DNA of 64,000 bases from contig JAKJHU010000039.1 of the NCBI GenBank assembly GCA_022316685.1, positions 4,998,532 through 5,062,531 on the forward strand, written 5' to 3'. The notes under the pieces are model-generated. The model worked only from the letters and a program-made list of their open reading frames with translations, did not search any database and was not told where the DNA came from. This DNA comes from Progne subis subis (lineage: Eukaryota; Chordata; Aves; Passeriformes; Hirundinidae). The position numbers were made by a program, and so were the translations under genes. Shown one piece after another: positions 51,533-62,610 of this stretch. Position 1 is the stretch's first letter. Each line of letters opens with the position of its first letter.

Positions 51533-53620
51533 GGGCTATGAACTTCCCACTTTAGCAGAGATAGGAGGTAAAAGAAGAAACTGCAATATCTTCAACCTAA
51601 CAGAACTCAGGACTGGCAGGAAATGTCACAAAAAATTCTTGCCTCACGATATTTTCAACTATGTGTCTTTTTAGTCAGGTAATGGAGGAAAGATGTGAGA
51701 CTATGAGCCCCGGAAGTTTGCGGGGTGGGACTGCCCGTTTTTAGCTCAAAGAAACTCGATAGGCTTTGGATGACAGTAGCACGACCAGTCCTGCCACAAC
51801 CACCACCCTATCTTTATGAGCAAGTGAGGGAAGCAGATGACCAGCTGTGCAAAAACCTACTAACCACACTTCTCTGCCTTCAGACCATTTTTATGCAACC
51901 ATCTCCATTGCTTTAGGCACTTTCTAAAGTAGTTCCACAGTTTTTGCTGTCCTCACCCTTAACATGGATGATTCAGACATGTGTTTTGAACACAGCTGAA
52001 TTGCCACCACATGTTCAGGGAAAAACCCAAACTTTCTTCAAACTGATATGTCCTCACAGTGTGCATCTCAGAGGGCTTTAAAGATCTGTGCAAAGAAATA
52101 GGTTGCAGATAATTCCATTTCCTTGGCACCAAATGGATCTAATTCTGCTGTCAGAGGGAATATTCTTTTCTTTCTTCTGCTTATTAGCAGGTACTTTTCC
52201 CAGTCTTTAAAAGTTCCTAATTCATCTGTGTTTTCTAAAGTATTTCACAAAATACAGTGAGGGTAAAGAGTAAGTCTGTGCTGAACTCTTCATTCTCTGG
52301 CTTTAGGAAACAATTAGAGTAACTTCTGGAGTGTCATAGTTTTGTTTTAATAATTAATGTCTTGTAAAGAAGCCATAGGGGATTAAAATGGATTCGTCAC
52401 ACCCAGAGTTGTGAAACTGTTAACTACCTTGCTTCTCTAGATGGAAAAAATCGTTATACTGAAAGTAACTCTTTAATTTAAAATATTTATTATTTATCCA
52501 TCACTAGAGATGCCCCTTCATGTTTTAATTTTAAGTTTCGCATAGTCCATTTTAAATATCAGTCAGTATTGGAAATATTTTAATATTATTTAAAGTCCAT
52601 ATTCTATAAAATCTAGGTTAAAAAGTGTTGCATTCTAGGAGGGAATTCGTAAACATTTTGCCAAATCTTTTTAAAAAATTTCTTTGTTTGATTATGTCCC
52701 CTGATGTTTGCTTTCCAGCTTTGAATATTCTAGCAAACATGTTGTAAGGATGCTGTCTGAAAGCACAAGCTGTAAGCACATACTGCGGACTGCTCACAGA
52801 ATTTGAATTATAAATATTTGTTGCAAGCAGTTCTAATCACTGAGTTTAGTATGAAAGGGAAGAGAGTGAGCATAAACTCTCACACACCAAAGACAAAATA
52901 GTACATCATATTATTTGCCGCTTCTTTTAAATTGCACAAAGTCACATGAAACTCATAGTTCACCTCTACCTATGCTCAGTACTTTGCTCAGTAAAAAATT
53001 TTTCAGTGCAAGGAGTTTGCTCAGTTCTGTTTAAAGCTGAGTATTTGCAATTTATAATTAGGAACCAAATGATGTAAAGGATATGCAAGAAAAAAATACA
53101 TACTTTTCACTAAGTAAAAATGTATACTACAGCTTGTGTGACTATGACATTTACCAAGTTTATCAATTTCATCTGTAGATGTGGTATGCACTGTTTTAGT
53201 GTATGTGGAAAGAAACCTTTTCATTGAAATACCCTGTGTCAAAACAGAAAACAAAAAATTACTGACTTGCTATAAATATGGTTGAATGGAAAGCCTGAAC
53301 AAGATTTTGCAGTTTTATAGTAATTTCTGGTTTCCACAGCGTTTCAGTTTGGAGGGGGTTTTTGGATGACTATTTAGTTGTTTAAATATTTCAAGATCAA
53401 TTGTATGTTTACTATTGAGTAAAAATTCATTATTGGTATTTTTCAAGATTTCTGGTAGTAGAAAGCCATAGACTTTGTATTATAAATCTTTTTCAAAGTG
53501 CGGTGAATGTAATTTTTTTAATTAATATGAAACTTAGTGGAAGGAATCCATTTTCAGATTGGAGCATTAATTAAAAATAAATCTGTTTCACTGAAGGCAA
53601 ATAAGGGTGAAATTACCAGG

Positions 53621-53649
53621 TGTATTACCTGACAGTGTCAGGTAATACA
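53621..53649. repeat. Near-perfect 29-bp palindrome with one-base centre
   Basis: TGTATTACCTGACA (53621-53634), a single G, then TGTCAGGTAATACA (53636-53649), the exact reverse complement. The arms are 14 bp with no mismatch and the base composition is mixed, so this is the least likely of the window's palindromes to be chance. Flanking CCAGG on the left and ACACC on the right add partial symmetry with a small offset. No insertion-sequence or target-duplication context was seen. Confidence 0.95.
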
Positions 53650-54781
53650 ACACCATGAAGGTATCTCATAGAATTTTTTTTGCATATGCCTTGTTTCTTA
53701 TGATAATAATGCTTTATGGTGACCTGCTTTCATGCATGTTCCCAAAGGATTATCTAATTGCAAAACTAATGTGGGTTACTCTTGTGTTGCAAAAAAAAAA
53801 GGGAAATCTATACTTCCAACATTTTTTCTAAAATTCCTCAATCTGTGGACTAGGATGAGGTGGTTATACATGGCTTCAGATGTTGGAAGAGAATTGAAAA
53901 TGGTCTTGAGAATATGACTACTAAATGATTGCAAGTAGAAGATAATACTTTTAAGTGTTTCAGATGTATTAGTTTTTCTTCTTTGAAAATCTATTTTAAT
54001 AGTAAGTAACCAAATGTCTATTCCCAAAACCTTTTTCCTCTCTTGGCATATTAGACTAAGTGGAATGGAGTCCCATCATATCTCTACAAGTCTTCACTCT
54101 GTTTCTGCTGCACAGGAGGGGTTGGGGAAAGTGGCAGCATAGGCTTGGTTTGAGTTTTGACACAAAAACCCTGAAGCAAAGCTTTTGCCTTGGTCCTAAA
54201 TCACAGGAAATGATGAAAAGTTTTGGCAAAATTTCAATTAAATATTTACCTGCTCCTATGTCAAGAATTTGTCTGAAAAAAATAGTTTTATTTGAAATTG
54301 TATGTCTAGTCCATGCATATATTTAGGTTGAATTTTTAACTCAGTGACTTAAATTTTATAGTGTAGATGCATTTTTGGGTCTCAGAAGCTCCACATGTGC
54401 AGCCTTACTTTATCAGTCCAAAAACAAGTTGGTGTGTTCACAGCCGAAGTCAAAAGAAAGGTTGGCTGCACAGCATTTTTTGTCTTTATTCTATGTGTTG
54501 TCTACACTACCAGTCAGCTCCTCCACCTGAGGCTTTTCTCCTGCATCCCAGGCTCTTAAATACTCAGTGTTTACATTCAGATTTGAAATGTTATGGCCAT
54601 CATTACAATGAAACAATGAAAAGATATGTTCAGATCCAAAGGCTCCATAGGTCTGTCTTTAAAATACTCAGAGGACCAATGTCAGCAATAGAGCCAATTC
54701 TCATGTTTACATGTCTCTGAAGTATATTTTAATGTTGTTAAAACTGCAAGTTATAAATTAATCCTATTCTACTACCTTTAT

Positions 54782-54797
54782 CCACTAGGTGACAGCA
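54782..54797 (+). promoter_or_regulatory. CTCF-like binding site
   Basis: CCACTAGGTGACAGCA matches the vertebrate CTCF core (CCACTAGGTGGCAGCA-like) at all but one position, where A replaces G in GGTGGCAG. CTCF is the zinc-finger insulator and loop-anchor protein. A single site like this in a gene desert could anchor a chromatin loop. Only binding data could tell whether it is occupied. Confidence 0.4.
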
Positions 54798-55533
54798 CAG
54801 CTCTTTTACCTTTTTGTATTGTTATCCATAGATGCTTTTTAAAAAAAGTAGTTCGTCACGAACTTTTAAGATTGTGAAAAGTATGTGCTGTGCATGCTTC
54901 TTTTAATAAGTTAAAATTTTATATGGTAAGGAAATTTTTCATAGTATAGTTACTTTAGTTAATGCAAATAAAATTGTTTTATCATTGAACAAAGTTGTTT
55001 CATTGCGAAAGATGTTGCAGAGTAGCTTAATTGTGGTCTGATAAACAGCTGTGGAAAAGCAAGTCCTGGAAATAACTGGGGAAGAAAAGCAGTTTTCAAC
55101 CCCAAGGTAAGATATTCAGAACAATTATATTTTTGACTATACTCCTGGTCTTTAAAAAGAGCTTAAATTAATAAAGCTTTCTTCTTAATAAAAAATGGAT
55201 TTTGCAGTGCTGTAAGCCTTGTTTACGGTGATTTAATTAGAGATGCACTGCTTTGAGTACTCTATTTTATAGTTCATTTGTCTTCTACTCTAGTACTTTC
55301 CAGTTTTCTGAAAATTGTTGAGAAGCCCAAGCATTGGGAAGAAAACAGAAGATAAAGTTTATAGAATTGTATTTCCATACAAAATTGCATGCATTTTGAA
55401 AACTGATCGATCCTGCCTAAAATTCATTTCACTGCTATTCTGTGCTTGGGTCAAGTTATGTCTCCAAGTGTCCATAGACAAGTCAGGAAATGCCCTGTGC
55501 AAGATTAAATGTAGTGTAAATACTAACTTTCCT

Positions 55534-55567
55534 ACATATATATATGTGTGTGTGTGTAATATGTATA

Positions 55568-55598
<31 letters not shown>

Positions 55599-55640
55599 AT
55601 GTATATATACACACACATATAAATATATATGTATATATAT
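55534..55640. repeat. Compound TA/TG microsatellite
   Basis: TA units (55536-55544) lead into TGTGTGTGTGTG, a short interruption with TATGTATATGTG, a second TG run of about 10 units around 55577-55598, then TATATACACACACATA and further TA units. The alternating purine-pyrimidine sequence can take up Z-DNA and cruciform forms. It inflates an apparent 140-codon frame (55315-55737) with Cys/Val/Tyr/Ile repeats, which I reject as coding. Confidence 0.95.
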
Positions 55641-56357
55641 AACATATAATTATATAATTAATTTAAAATATAATTTGTCAGGTTTAGAGATTTTACATGT
55701 TTCCAAAAGTCGAGTGCAAGTATTAAAAAGGCCATGAGTGCCACATTTTGTGTTTATTATAAACTTTTTTTAAAAATACGTTTGATGATAATATTAGTTT
55801 TGGCTGAGATTATTTTATGTTACACTGTCAAGCTGCTTATTGTTCAGTGGTGGAATAATTGCATGTTCATACTAAATTGTCTTGACTCTTAATAAAGAAT
55901 AAAAATTTGTTACATAGCAAGTAAAATGAAATAATTTTACTGATTTGATGGGTTGTCTTACCAAGCATCTTCAATATAAACCTTCTAGAAATATGAATTT
56001 TAAATATTTAGGAAAACAGACTTGTAATAATTTATAAAGCGTCATTCCTATAAATAAATTTCAGTATGATTTACAGAGCTGATTGCCAGCTGAAATTTTG
56101 ACAAGATTTATGCTCTAGTTAACTAACCTTCTTCCCCAAAACAGTGCAAGTTTGAATAGAATTTGGCCCATTTATATTTAATGGCTGAGGACCATGTAAG
56201 ACTTACACTTTTAAAATTTATGATAGAGCAATACAAAGGATTGCTTTGTACATTGACTTAAGATTTCTAGCAACATTAAAGGCTGGTTTATTTCAGGGCT
56301 TCTAGTAAAATTCTGTGGTTCACCTCTGAGACATCATTTTATATACATGTATATAAC
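55641..56357. other. AT-rich noncoding sequence
   Basis: No gene, repeat family or strong structure was seen. Confidence 0.55.
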
Positions 56358-56455
56358 TGGGGTTTGTTTGTTTGTTTGTTTGTGGGGGTTTTTTTGGTGT
56401 TTGGTTTTGTTTTTGTTTTGGTGGGGGGTTTTTTTGTTGTTTTTGGGTTTTTTGT
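56358..56455. repeat. G/T-only tract (98 nt)
   Basis: There is no A or C on the plus strand across 56358-56455. It starts with (GTTT)n, then shows G-runs of 5, 6 and 3 separated by T-runs and GG doublets. The loops between G-runs are mostly longer than seven bases, so it is not a canonical three-tetrad quadruplex, although two-tetrad forms are possible. It generates spurious frames rich in Phe/Gly/Trp/Val on the plus strand and in Lys/Gln/Pro/Asn on the minus strand. Confidence 0.95.
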
Positions 56456-58072
56456 CTTATTACAAGATGGAGTATGAATATTTCATTTAAAATAAAGAGT
56501 TCCTCTCTAAATTCCATCATTTTCCTATTTTTTTCTCGGAGGGTAAAAATCCTCAGTTTTGCTACCTAGTCAACTGCATTCCCATTATAATAATTTTCTT
56601 TTAGGCATAAAACAAAAACAAAATACATGCATCCTCTGGCTGCACTGCATAAGAAGCACTTCTATACCTTTCAGTTTAGCTGTAAAACAGTTAAATGAAA
56701 AAGCTCTCCTACCTGATTTTGTGCAATTATGTGGATAACAGACACTAAACAAAGAAGTTACCGAGTTCTTAACTGAGAAAGAAGAGATTGCAAACAAAAT
56801 ACATTTCCAAAAATGTTGCATATTTCTACAAATAATTTAATAATCAAGGTAGCAATTTTATTCATAGCTTTATAGTTTAAAATGTGTAAGTTCTATAATA
56901 AAGTGATATTTTGGGGTGTTTATGACTGTACTCAGATATTTAAAAATAAACTAGAGAAGCTATGAGGTCTTTTTGTGGCAGTGACTTTTTTAACTATGTG
57001 TTTGAAAAAAATAGGTCTGCTTTCTTGGGGTGTACATACGTAGAAATTAGTGGTTTTCAGACACATTTCTGTTAACTTGTAAGCTAAAGAATATTTTCTT
57101 TTTCCAGAGAAGATTTTAAAACCCCATAGTTCTTAAAATTATCAGTGCTAACAAAGTAGCATCTTTACTTTTGGAAATAGTTACTCTCTGAGATTGCTTT
57201 TCCAAAAGGAAACTTTCCTTAGCTCTGTCATACCATTAGTTTCTAAGCAGAACAGAAGTTACCTAAAACTTTCTTTTTAAGGGAGGCTGGTACAGTACAG
57301 CTTCATGTACCAACAGCCTGCTCCTGTTTCTTACCTTCCTCATATTACACTAATGACTTCAGTTAAATTGCTTGTGATTTATAGCAGTCCAAGAGAAACA
57401 TCAGGTTGGTCATGCTTTTAGCAGCTCTTTCTACAAAATAGGATGTGAAACAATACCTTCACTACTAAAGTCTAGTCATCTCTATCCGTGTTTCACAGGA
57501 AAAATTGATGGCTTGATTCTGAACTTGCTGAAATCTTTAAAAGCAAGGCTTTTCTGTCAGCTTCAGCAGGTGTCGAGTCAAGCCCCTTGTTCTGATCCTG
57601 CAAGGATTTACGTGCACACTGCTGTATATCCATTAATTTCACATAACCAAAGTGAATTGAGGTGTGTGAGTTTTAACAGTATTTTTACTTGCAAAAATTA
57701 TAGTTCCATTATAAGTTGTGGTTCTGTCATTCGCAATCAAGGCTTAAAAGCTATTTTTCGTTCTTTGCAATTTTTAGTGCAATTTTTTCTTTGATTTTGT
57801 CTTTGCAAAAACAATGGGTGCATTTAGAAACATGCAAAAGAAAAAATTCTGTAGCATAAGAAAAGTAACAAATAGATGGAGGGTGAGGAGTAAAACATCG
57901 TTGTTCATTGAGTGTATAAAAAATGAAATTCTAAGATTAAAACAAAATGTAGTAGATGGAAAATGCAGATGATTGCAGTTTTTTCAGCAGCAACAATTAC
58001 CTCTGTGGTCAGAATGGTTGAGAACCTCATAGTCGTGGATGTATTTATCCTTCTGACATCACTGGGAGAACA
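56456..58072. other. Unique noncoding sequence
   Basis: No exon or transposon was recognised. There is an imperfect hairpin at 57284-57319 (AGGCTG and GTACA pairing with TGTAC and CAGCCT, with a CAA bulge). The plus-strand 93-codon frame at 57513-57794 has no identifiable motif. Confidence 0.5.
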
Positions 58073-58128
58073 AGCCCCATTTTGCAGCCGAACGCTGGGG
58101 CACAGACTCTACAAGTTAACTGCATTGT
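58073..58128 (+). mobile_element. Possible MIR SINE core remnant
   Basis: The order 'ccccattttgcag' (58076-58088), 'gctggggcacaga' (58094-58106) and 'caagttaactgc' (58112-58123) parallels the MIR core (cattttacagatgagg / ctgaggcacagag / ggttaagtaac). The match is partial and indel-containing, as expected for a very old copy. The surrounding sequence to about 58300 is less AT-rich and could belong to a conserved element that arose from it. Confidence 0.4.
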
Positions 58129-58770
58129 TTCAGACTCCTCCAAGACTCCATGAGCCTTTGCTGTATATGTAAGCCATTACACAACCTGCCATCGTCAAGC
58201 TGAGTAGCATCTTGGTTTCTTGCTAATAGCACATGTTATGATTCTGCCATCGTGTTTGCAGCACAGGCAAGAAGGCAAGTTTTTTCTGCCATTTTAAGTA
58301 GCAAAAATTAACAAAAAAGTGTTGTTTATATTTATTAGTCTCATTCAAAGTAATTTATGCAAATGCATCCGTTGGCTGAACAATGAATGCCTCAATCCTT
58401 TACACCCTGAAATGCTGTGTCTGTGCTTCCTGAGTTCCTTCCTAAGGCCATCCTGTTACCTTGCTAGCTTTTCCCATGTGCTCTTACATTTGGGCAAAGG
58501 CAATGTGAGCTGTGGCTAGTTTGGTGCATTGACTGTGTCATCAGACTAGTAAATAACACGTGCAATTGGCTATGTGGCTGTTGCCAAACAATTCCTAATC
58601 ACGTTTCACTTTTGATAAAAGCTGTTAAGACTGTTAGACTAGAACAGTGTCTAGTTTCACTTCACAGCAGCTAATTTATTTTTAAAATATATCAAATAAA
58701 TTGAAGATGTCTTTTTAAGATAGCTATTCCTCTGGTAAATATAATTGAAAATGGCCAGTGAATTCAAGGT
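58129..58770. other. Unique noncoding sequence
   Basis: No gene was seen. The stretch 58150-58300 contains two 'gccatcgt' words (58190 and 58247 areas) and mixed composition; it may be a conserved noncoding block. Confidence 0.45.
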
Positions 58771-59190
58771 GTTCAGAATAGTTGAGGTTGGAAGGTGTCT
58801 CTGAAGACTGTTGAGTCCCTACTAGAATAGATTGCCCAGGGCCGTGCCTGAATAGGTTTTGAGTATCTCTGAGGACAATGTCTCTACAAAATCTGTGGGC
58901 AACCTGTTTGGTCTCACCATTACAGAATACTCTTAGGTGAGGCAGAAATTCCTGTATTTCAGTGTTCCCCCCTTGCCTCTTGTTCTGTCAGCTGGGCACC
59001 CCTGAATAAGGGCAACGTCCTGCCCCATGAGGTATTTATACGCATGGGTGAGATGCCCCTGAGTCTTCTCTTCACAAGGCTGAACAGCACCAGCCTCTTC
59101 AGGTAGATTCATGAGAAGCTCCCCTCCCTTGCTAACCTACTGGGCTCTTTGTTTTACTCACTCCAGTTTCCCTCTTCTTGTACTCTTCAA
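58771..59190 (-). mobile_element. CR1 LINE 3' region, moderately old copy
   Basis: The plus strand gives the antisense CR1 pattern over about 420 bases. It opens with 'cagaatagttgaggttggaagg', followed by 'gattgcccagggccgtgcc', 'aggttttgagtatctctgagga', 'gtgggcaacctgtttg', 'cttgcctcttgttctgtca', 'gggcacccctga', 'gtcttctcttcacaaggctgaacag', 'cagcctcttcagg' and finally 'gggctctttg..ttactcactccag'. The terminal octamers of the 3' end are missing. The copy is 5'-truncated, as almost all CR1 copies are, and has many substitutions. The right boundary is approximate. It has no coding capacity. Confidence 0.9.
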
Positions 59191-62100
59191 GTACAAGACT
59201 GTACATGTTTTCCATATCTGTTCTTACAGTTCAGTATTGTTGAATGCATTTAAGCTTTATTTAGTAGCAGTAGGAGTAATTATTTTTTGTACATCAACCT
59301 TTTTTTAAAGTATATTTGATTTGCTTTTTACCTATTCATAAAATATTAAAATTTTCTTCCTAAGGAAGAAATACTAGCCCATACTGGAAGGAGAATACTT
59401 TTCTGGTCATGCAAAGGAGCAGCATGTTTTCTAGCACTAATAGCACTATTTATTGTTCTAGATATGTGAATTTGGGTCAAGGAATTTGCTGTGTTGAAGA
59501 AGAATAATGTTGGAATCCATTTCCATTAATTAAAGAATAATGTTGGAAAAGTCTTCTGATTATACCCAAAATTTTAATGAGGTTTCTTCAGGCTACTGAC
59601 TTCCCTTTCACACAGAAGTGCTATGACTATGTGACATTTCAAACTTTCATAATGCATTATTTCACTGTGTTGTGAGTGTAAAAACAGAACAATATAAGTA
59701 GTATATTTGACTATATAAAATATAGTTATAATTTTGACTACATTTATCTATGAATCTAAATACATATACAATATACATAATACATATAGCTATGAAAGAA
59801 TATAAAAATATAGAACTGACTTGTAAAAATGTTTTAATCCTCCCCTTTTGATTCCATTGGGCTCTAAGACATAACTTATTTTCAAATATGCCATATTATT
59901 CCTCAGCTATGCACTGTGACATTCTACAAAATGTTCTGTAGCATATGATTCCTTTTACTGATCTGAATACTTTAGATTGGAAGAGTAAAGGACAAATACA
60001 ATGACTGTGAATGGTGCTCATTTATAGATTTTTATGTTACATGTGTTCCAGTAAGCATGACATGCATTTACACCTTACCAAATTTGATTTTTTACATCAG
60101 TATTTGTATTCCTCATTTGAGTTATCAATCTCTTGGTTAAAGAAACTTGGTGCATTCAAATACAAAAGTGTCAAGTAGGAGGAATTCATAGGGAACAGTC
60201 TTAGCAGAGTCTTAGCAAAGTCAGGCAGAACTGGAGGGAAGAACAGTACTAACCTACCAAGGAAATTACCTCTGAGGATTTCTCCAGTTGTAAAGATACT
60301 CCAATTTTGAAATTTTATGAGGATTACCAGCCAGTGTTATAACACAGTCTCTGAATCTATAACTGCTGTGGTTGTTATTAATTTCAAATCATGCCATTTC
60401 TTTATGGAATAGTGTTTTTTCCAACTACAATACTCTACAGTAATGCACTGTGCCCTAAATACCACTTATAATATAAGTTCCCCTCTGAAATAAACATTAT
60501 TTAAAAAAAAAAAAAAAAAAAAAAGATCTTCTGTAAGATACTTTTCTGTCAGGATTCTTGCTGATTAATATACTTGCTTTGAAATGCAAGTAATAATGGA
60601 GGAATTCACTTCAGTCAGAAACATTCCTGAGGAATCTGCAGTTAGTGACCTAAATCAAAAAGCGTAATTATGAGCTCTAATTAATAGTTAGCTAGTTTAA
60701 TTGAAGAAAAGACAAATATTAAATTTTCAATTAATTACTGATTCTCTAATTTAAAAGTGGAAATAGGAAAGAAATTGGTTTTTAACAATTATATATGTAC
60801 ATATTAATTAATTTTGTAGTATATCAAATTAGTTCCTCATCCAGAAGGAATAAGGCATATTTTCTGGATAAGCACATAAACTTAAAGGTCCAAATATTTA
60901 GGTTGGGTCAGATTTTCAGGAGATCAGTGCCTATAAGTATGCACAAATTAGGGTTGCTTTTTTCTAGTGTCCTTTGTTCCTAGCTTGTCAAGAAATGTAA
61001 GCAATTAATACATAGGAAATGGATTTAGAAACTTTATTTGAGTGATAATACTGAGTACTACAGTTTAAAGAGAATACCTGCCATTAAATGGCTCAGAAGC
61101 AGTAAGAAAGGAAACATCAGAGCAAGACAAACTTAGGGAGTAGTCAGTGGAGAACTGATAGAAACCTTTTCAGTAGAAAAGCGTTTTACACCGTTTACTC
61201 TACTTTAAAAATCCCAGTAAGATTGTATTAAAGCCTCGGTTTTCCTCTTTCCCTTTTCAGGAGGTTAATGAGAGGTAGAAAAAAAATTTAACCAAATAAA
61301 AATCTTCACATTGTATTGCTGAAGGGCTTTGGCTAATTATTTGAATTCAGGTAATTCTTATGCACAGTTACCACATACAGTCTAAGAATTTATTCAGGTG
61401 ATATATATTGAAGTTAATAGTTCTTACATGTTTATGTGCAAACTAAGTAAACTATGTATATTTTGCTAGTTTTACAGATCTATGATACTGTTTGAAGTTC
61501 AGTATTTCCCTAGTTTTCATCAGTCAATTATGATTCATTCATATGTTGGAGGAAAACCGTTGTGGTTCTCTCTGCACAAATGATCTTTCTTGCTGCATTA
61601 CTTCTCAATCTCTTCTTAAATTGAGAAAGAGACAAGTGCTACCCAGCATTTGTCAGAGCTACTTTCTTTGTCCAGCAATATACACAAGGTTCTATTTTAA
61701 GACTTGAATTTATTTTTTACTTTTCTAGATAAGTTTAATGGATCTGTCCCATTAAAAACATGGCTACAGAATATCTACACGTTTAGGACATTTCATATGG
61801 CTCTTGTTGCACCTGAAAAAATAGTTTCACTTTCAGCACGAAATAGAGAGAGAATAGCATCAATGTTCATGGTTTTACAGTTTAACGTAGCAGGTGAGAG
61901 CTACTCTTCAGAATGGTTGTCATGCTAGTTTCAAAAAGTACAAAAACATTTCTAGAGCTGAGCAGTCAGTGCTGGCTGTGTGCCAGTGTAAGTAAAATGT
62001 GTAGAAATGTAATGGCCCAGAGCAAGCTAATGAATGACAGTGTTGCACAAGATCTTCAGGGAACAAGAAGAATATGCAGGTCTTAAATATTTATTTGTGT

Positions 62101-62610
62101 TTTTGGAGAACATGTAATATATTTTCTAATGTCCTTTCAGGGAAAAAAAAAAAAGGATCTTAAACTGGAAACAAATATGATTTAAGTGAAAAGAAAGCAT
62201 TAAGGCATAAGATGTCAAACTGGAAAATACTGTTTATTCAGAAGTAACAGCATTAGTAAATCAAGGCTGTGAGTTATTATGGTTCCTACTGCTATATTGT
62301 GCATATGCAGCTACAGTCCGATTCATTGTTCACAAAAAATGGCAAGATACAACAGGTGGATGGCAGTGATAAATTTATATGTACAGAACGGGAAAAGACT
62401 AGGCAATTATCATGAAGTGGTGGTGCTGTGTATGCAAAGTTTAAGTACAGCTGTAGCCATCTAAATTCGATATCTCACCTGGGTTAAACTGTCATCAGTG
62501 AAGTTTTACCCTTTTTGTTGCCATTGTAGAAAGTATGCATTGCCAGATTCCTTGGATGTCTGCTACTTTGCAATATCAGCTAAAAGAACAGAGTGGGACA
62601 AGAAGTCATT
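59191..62610. other. Unique AT-rich noncoding sequence
   Basis: No exon was recognised. An AT-rich patch at 59690-59815 is full of ATATA and TACATA words. AAGAATAATGTTGGAA occurs twice (59500-59515 and 59533-59548). A 19-bp palindrome with a one-base centre lies at 59353-59371 (TTTCTTCCT, A, AGGAAGAAA). The plus-strand frame at 61704-61928 (74 codons) has no recognisable domain. Confidence 0.5.
60489..60524 (+). other. AATAAA hexamer with 22-nt poly(A): possible retrocopy 3' end
   Basis: A canonical AATAAA (60489-60494) is followed after eight bases by 22 uninterrupted A (60503-60524). This is the arrangement left by reverse transcription of a polyadenylated RNA. I could not recognise a parent gene in the preceding kilobase, nor a clear target-site duplication of the sequence following the tail (GATCTTCTGTAAG). 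A simple A-run beside a chance hexamer is the alternative. Confidence 0.3.

Larger units (their letters stand above)
51533..55533. other. Unique noncoding sequence with palindrome and CTCF-like site
   Basis: No exon or repeat family was recognised. The plus-strand frames at 54060-54326 (88 codons) and 54367-54720 (117 codons) are back to back but in sequence without recognisable domains. The notable short elements at 53621 and 54782 are listed separately. Confidence 0.5.

Noticed and set aside
55315..55737. 140-codon plus-strand frame with Cys/Val/Tyr repeats
   Set aside because: Its second half is a TA/TG microsatellite, and the first half has no recognisable motif.
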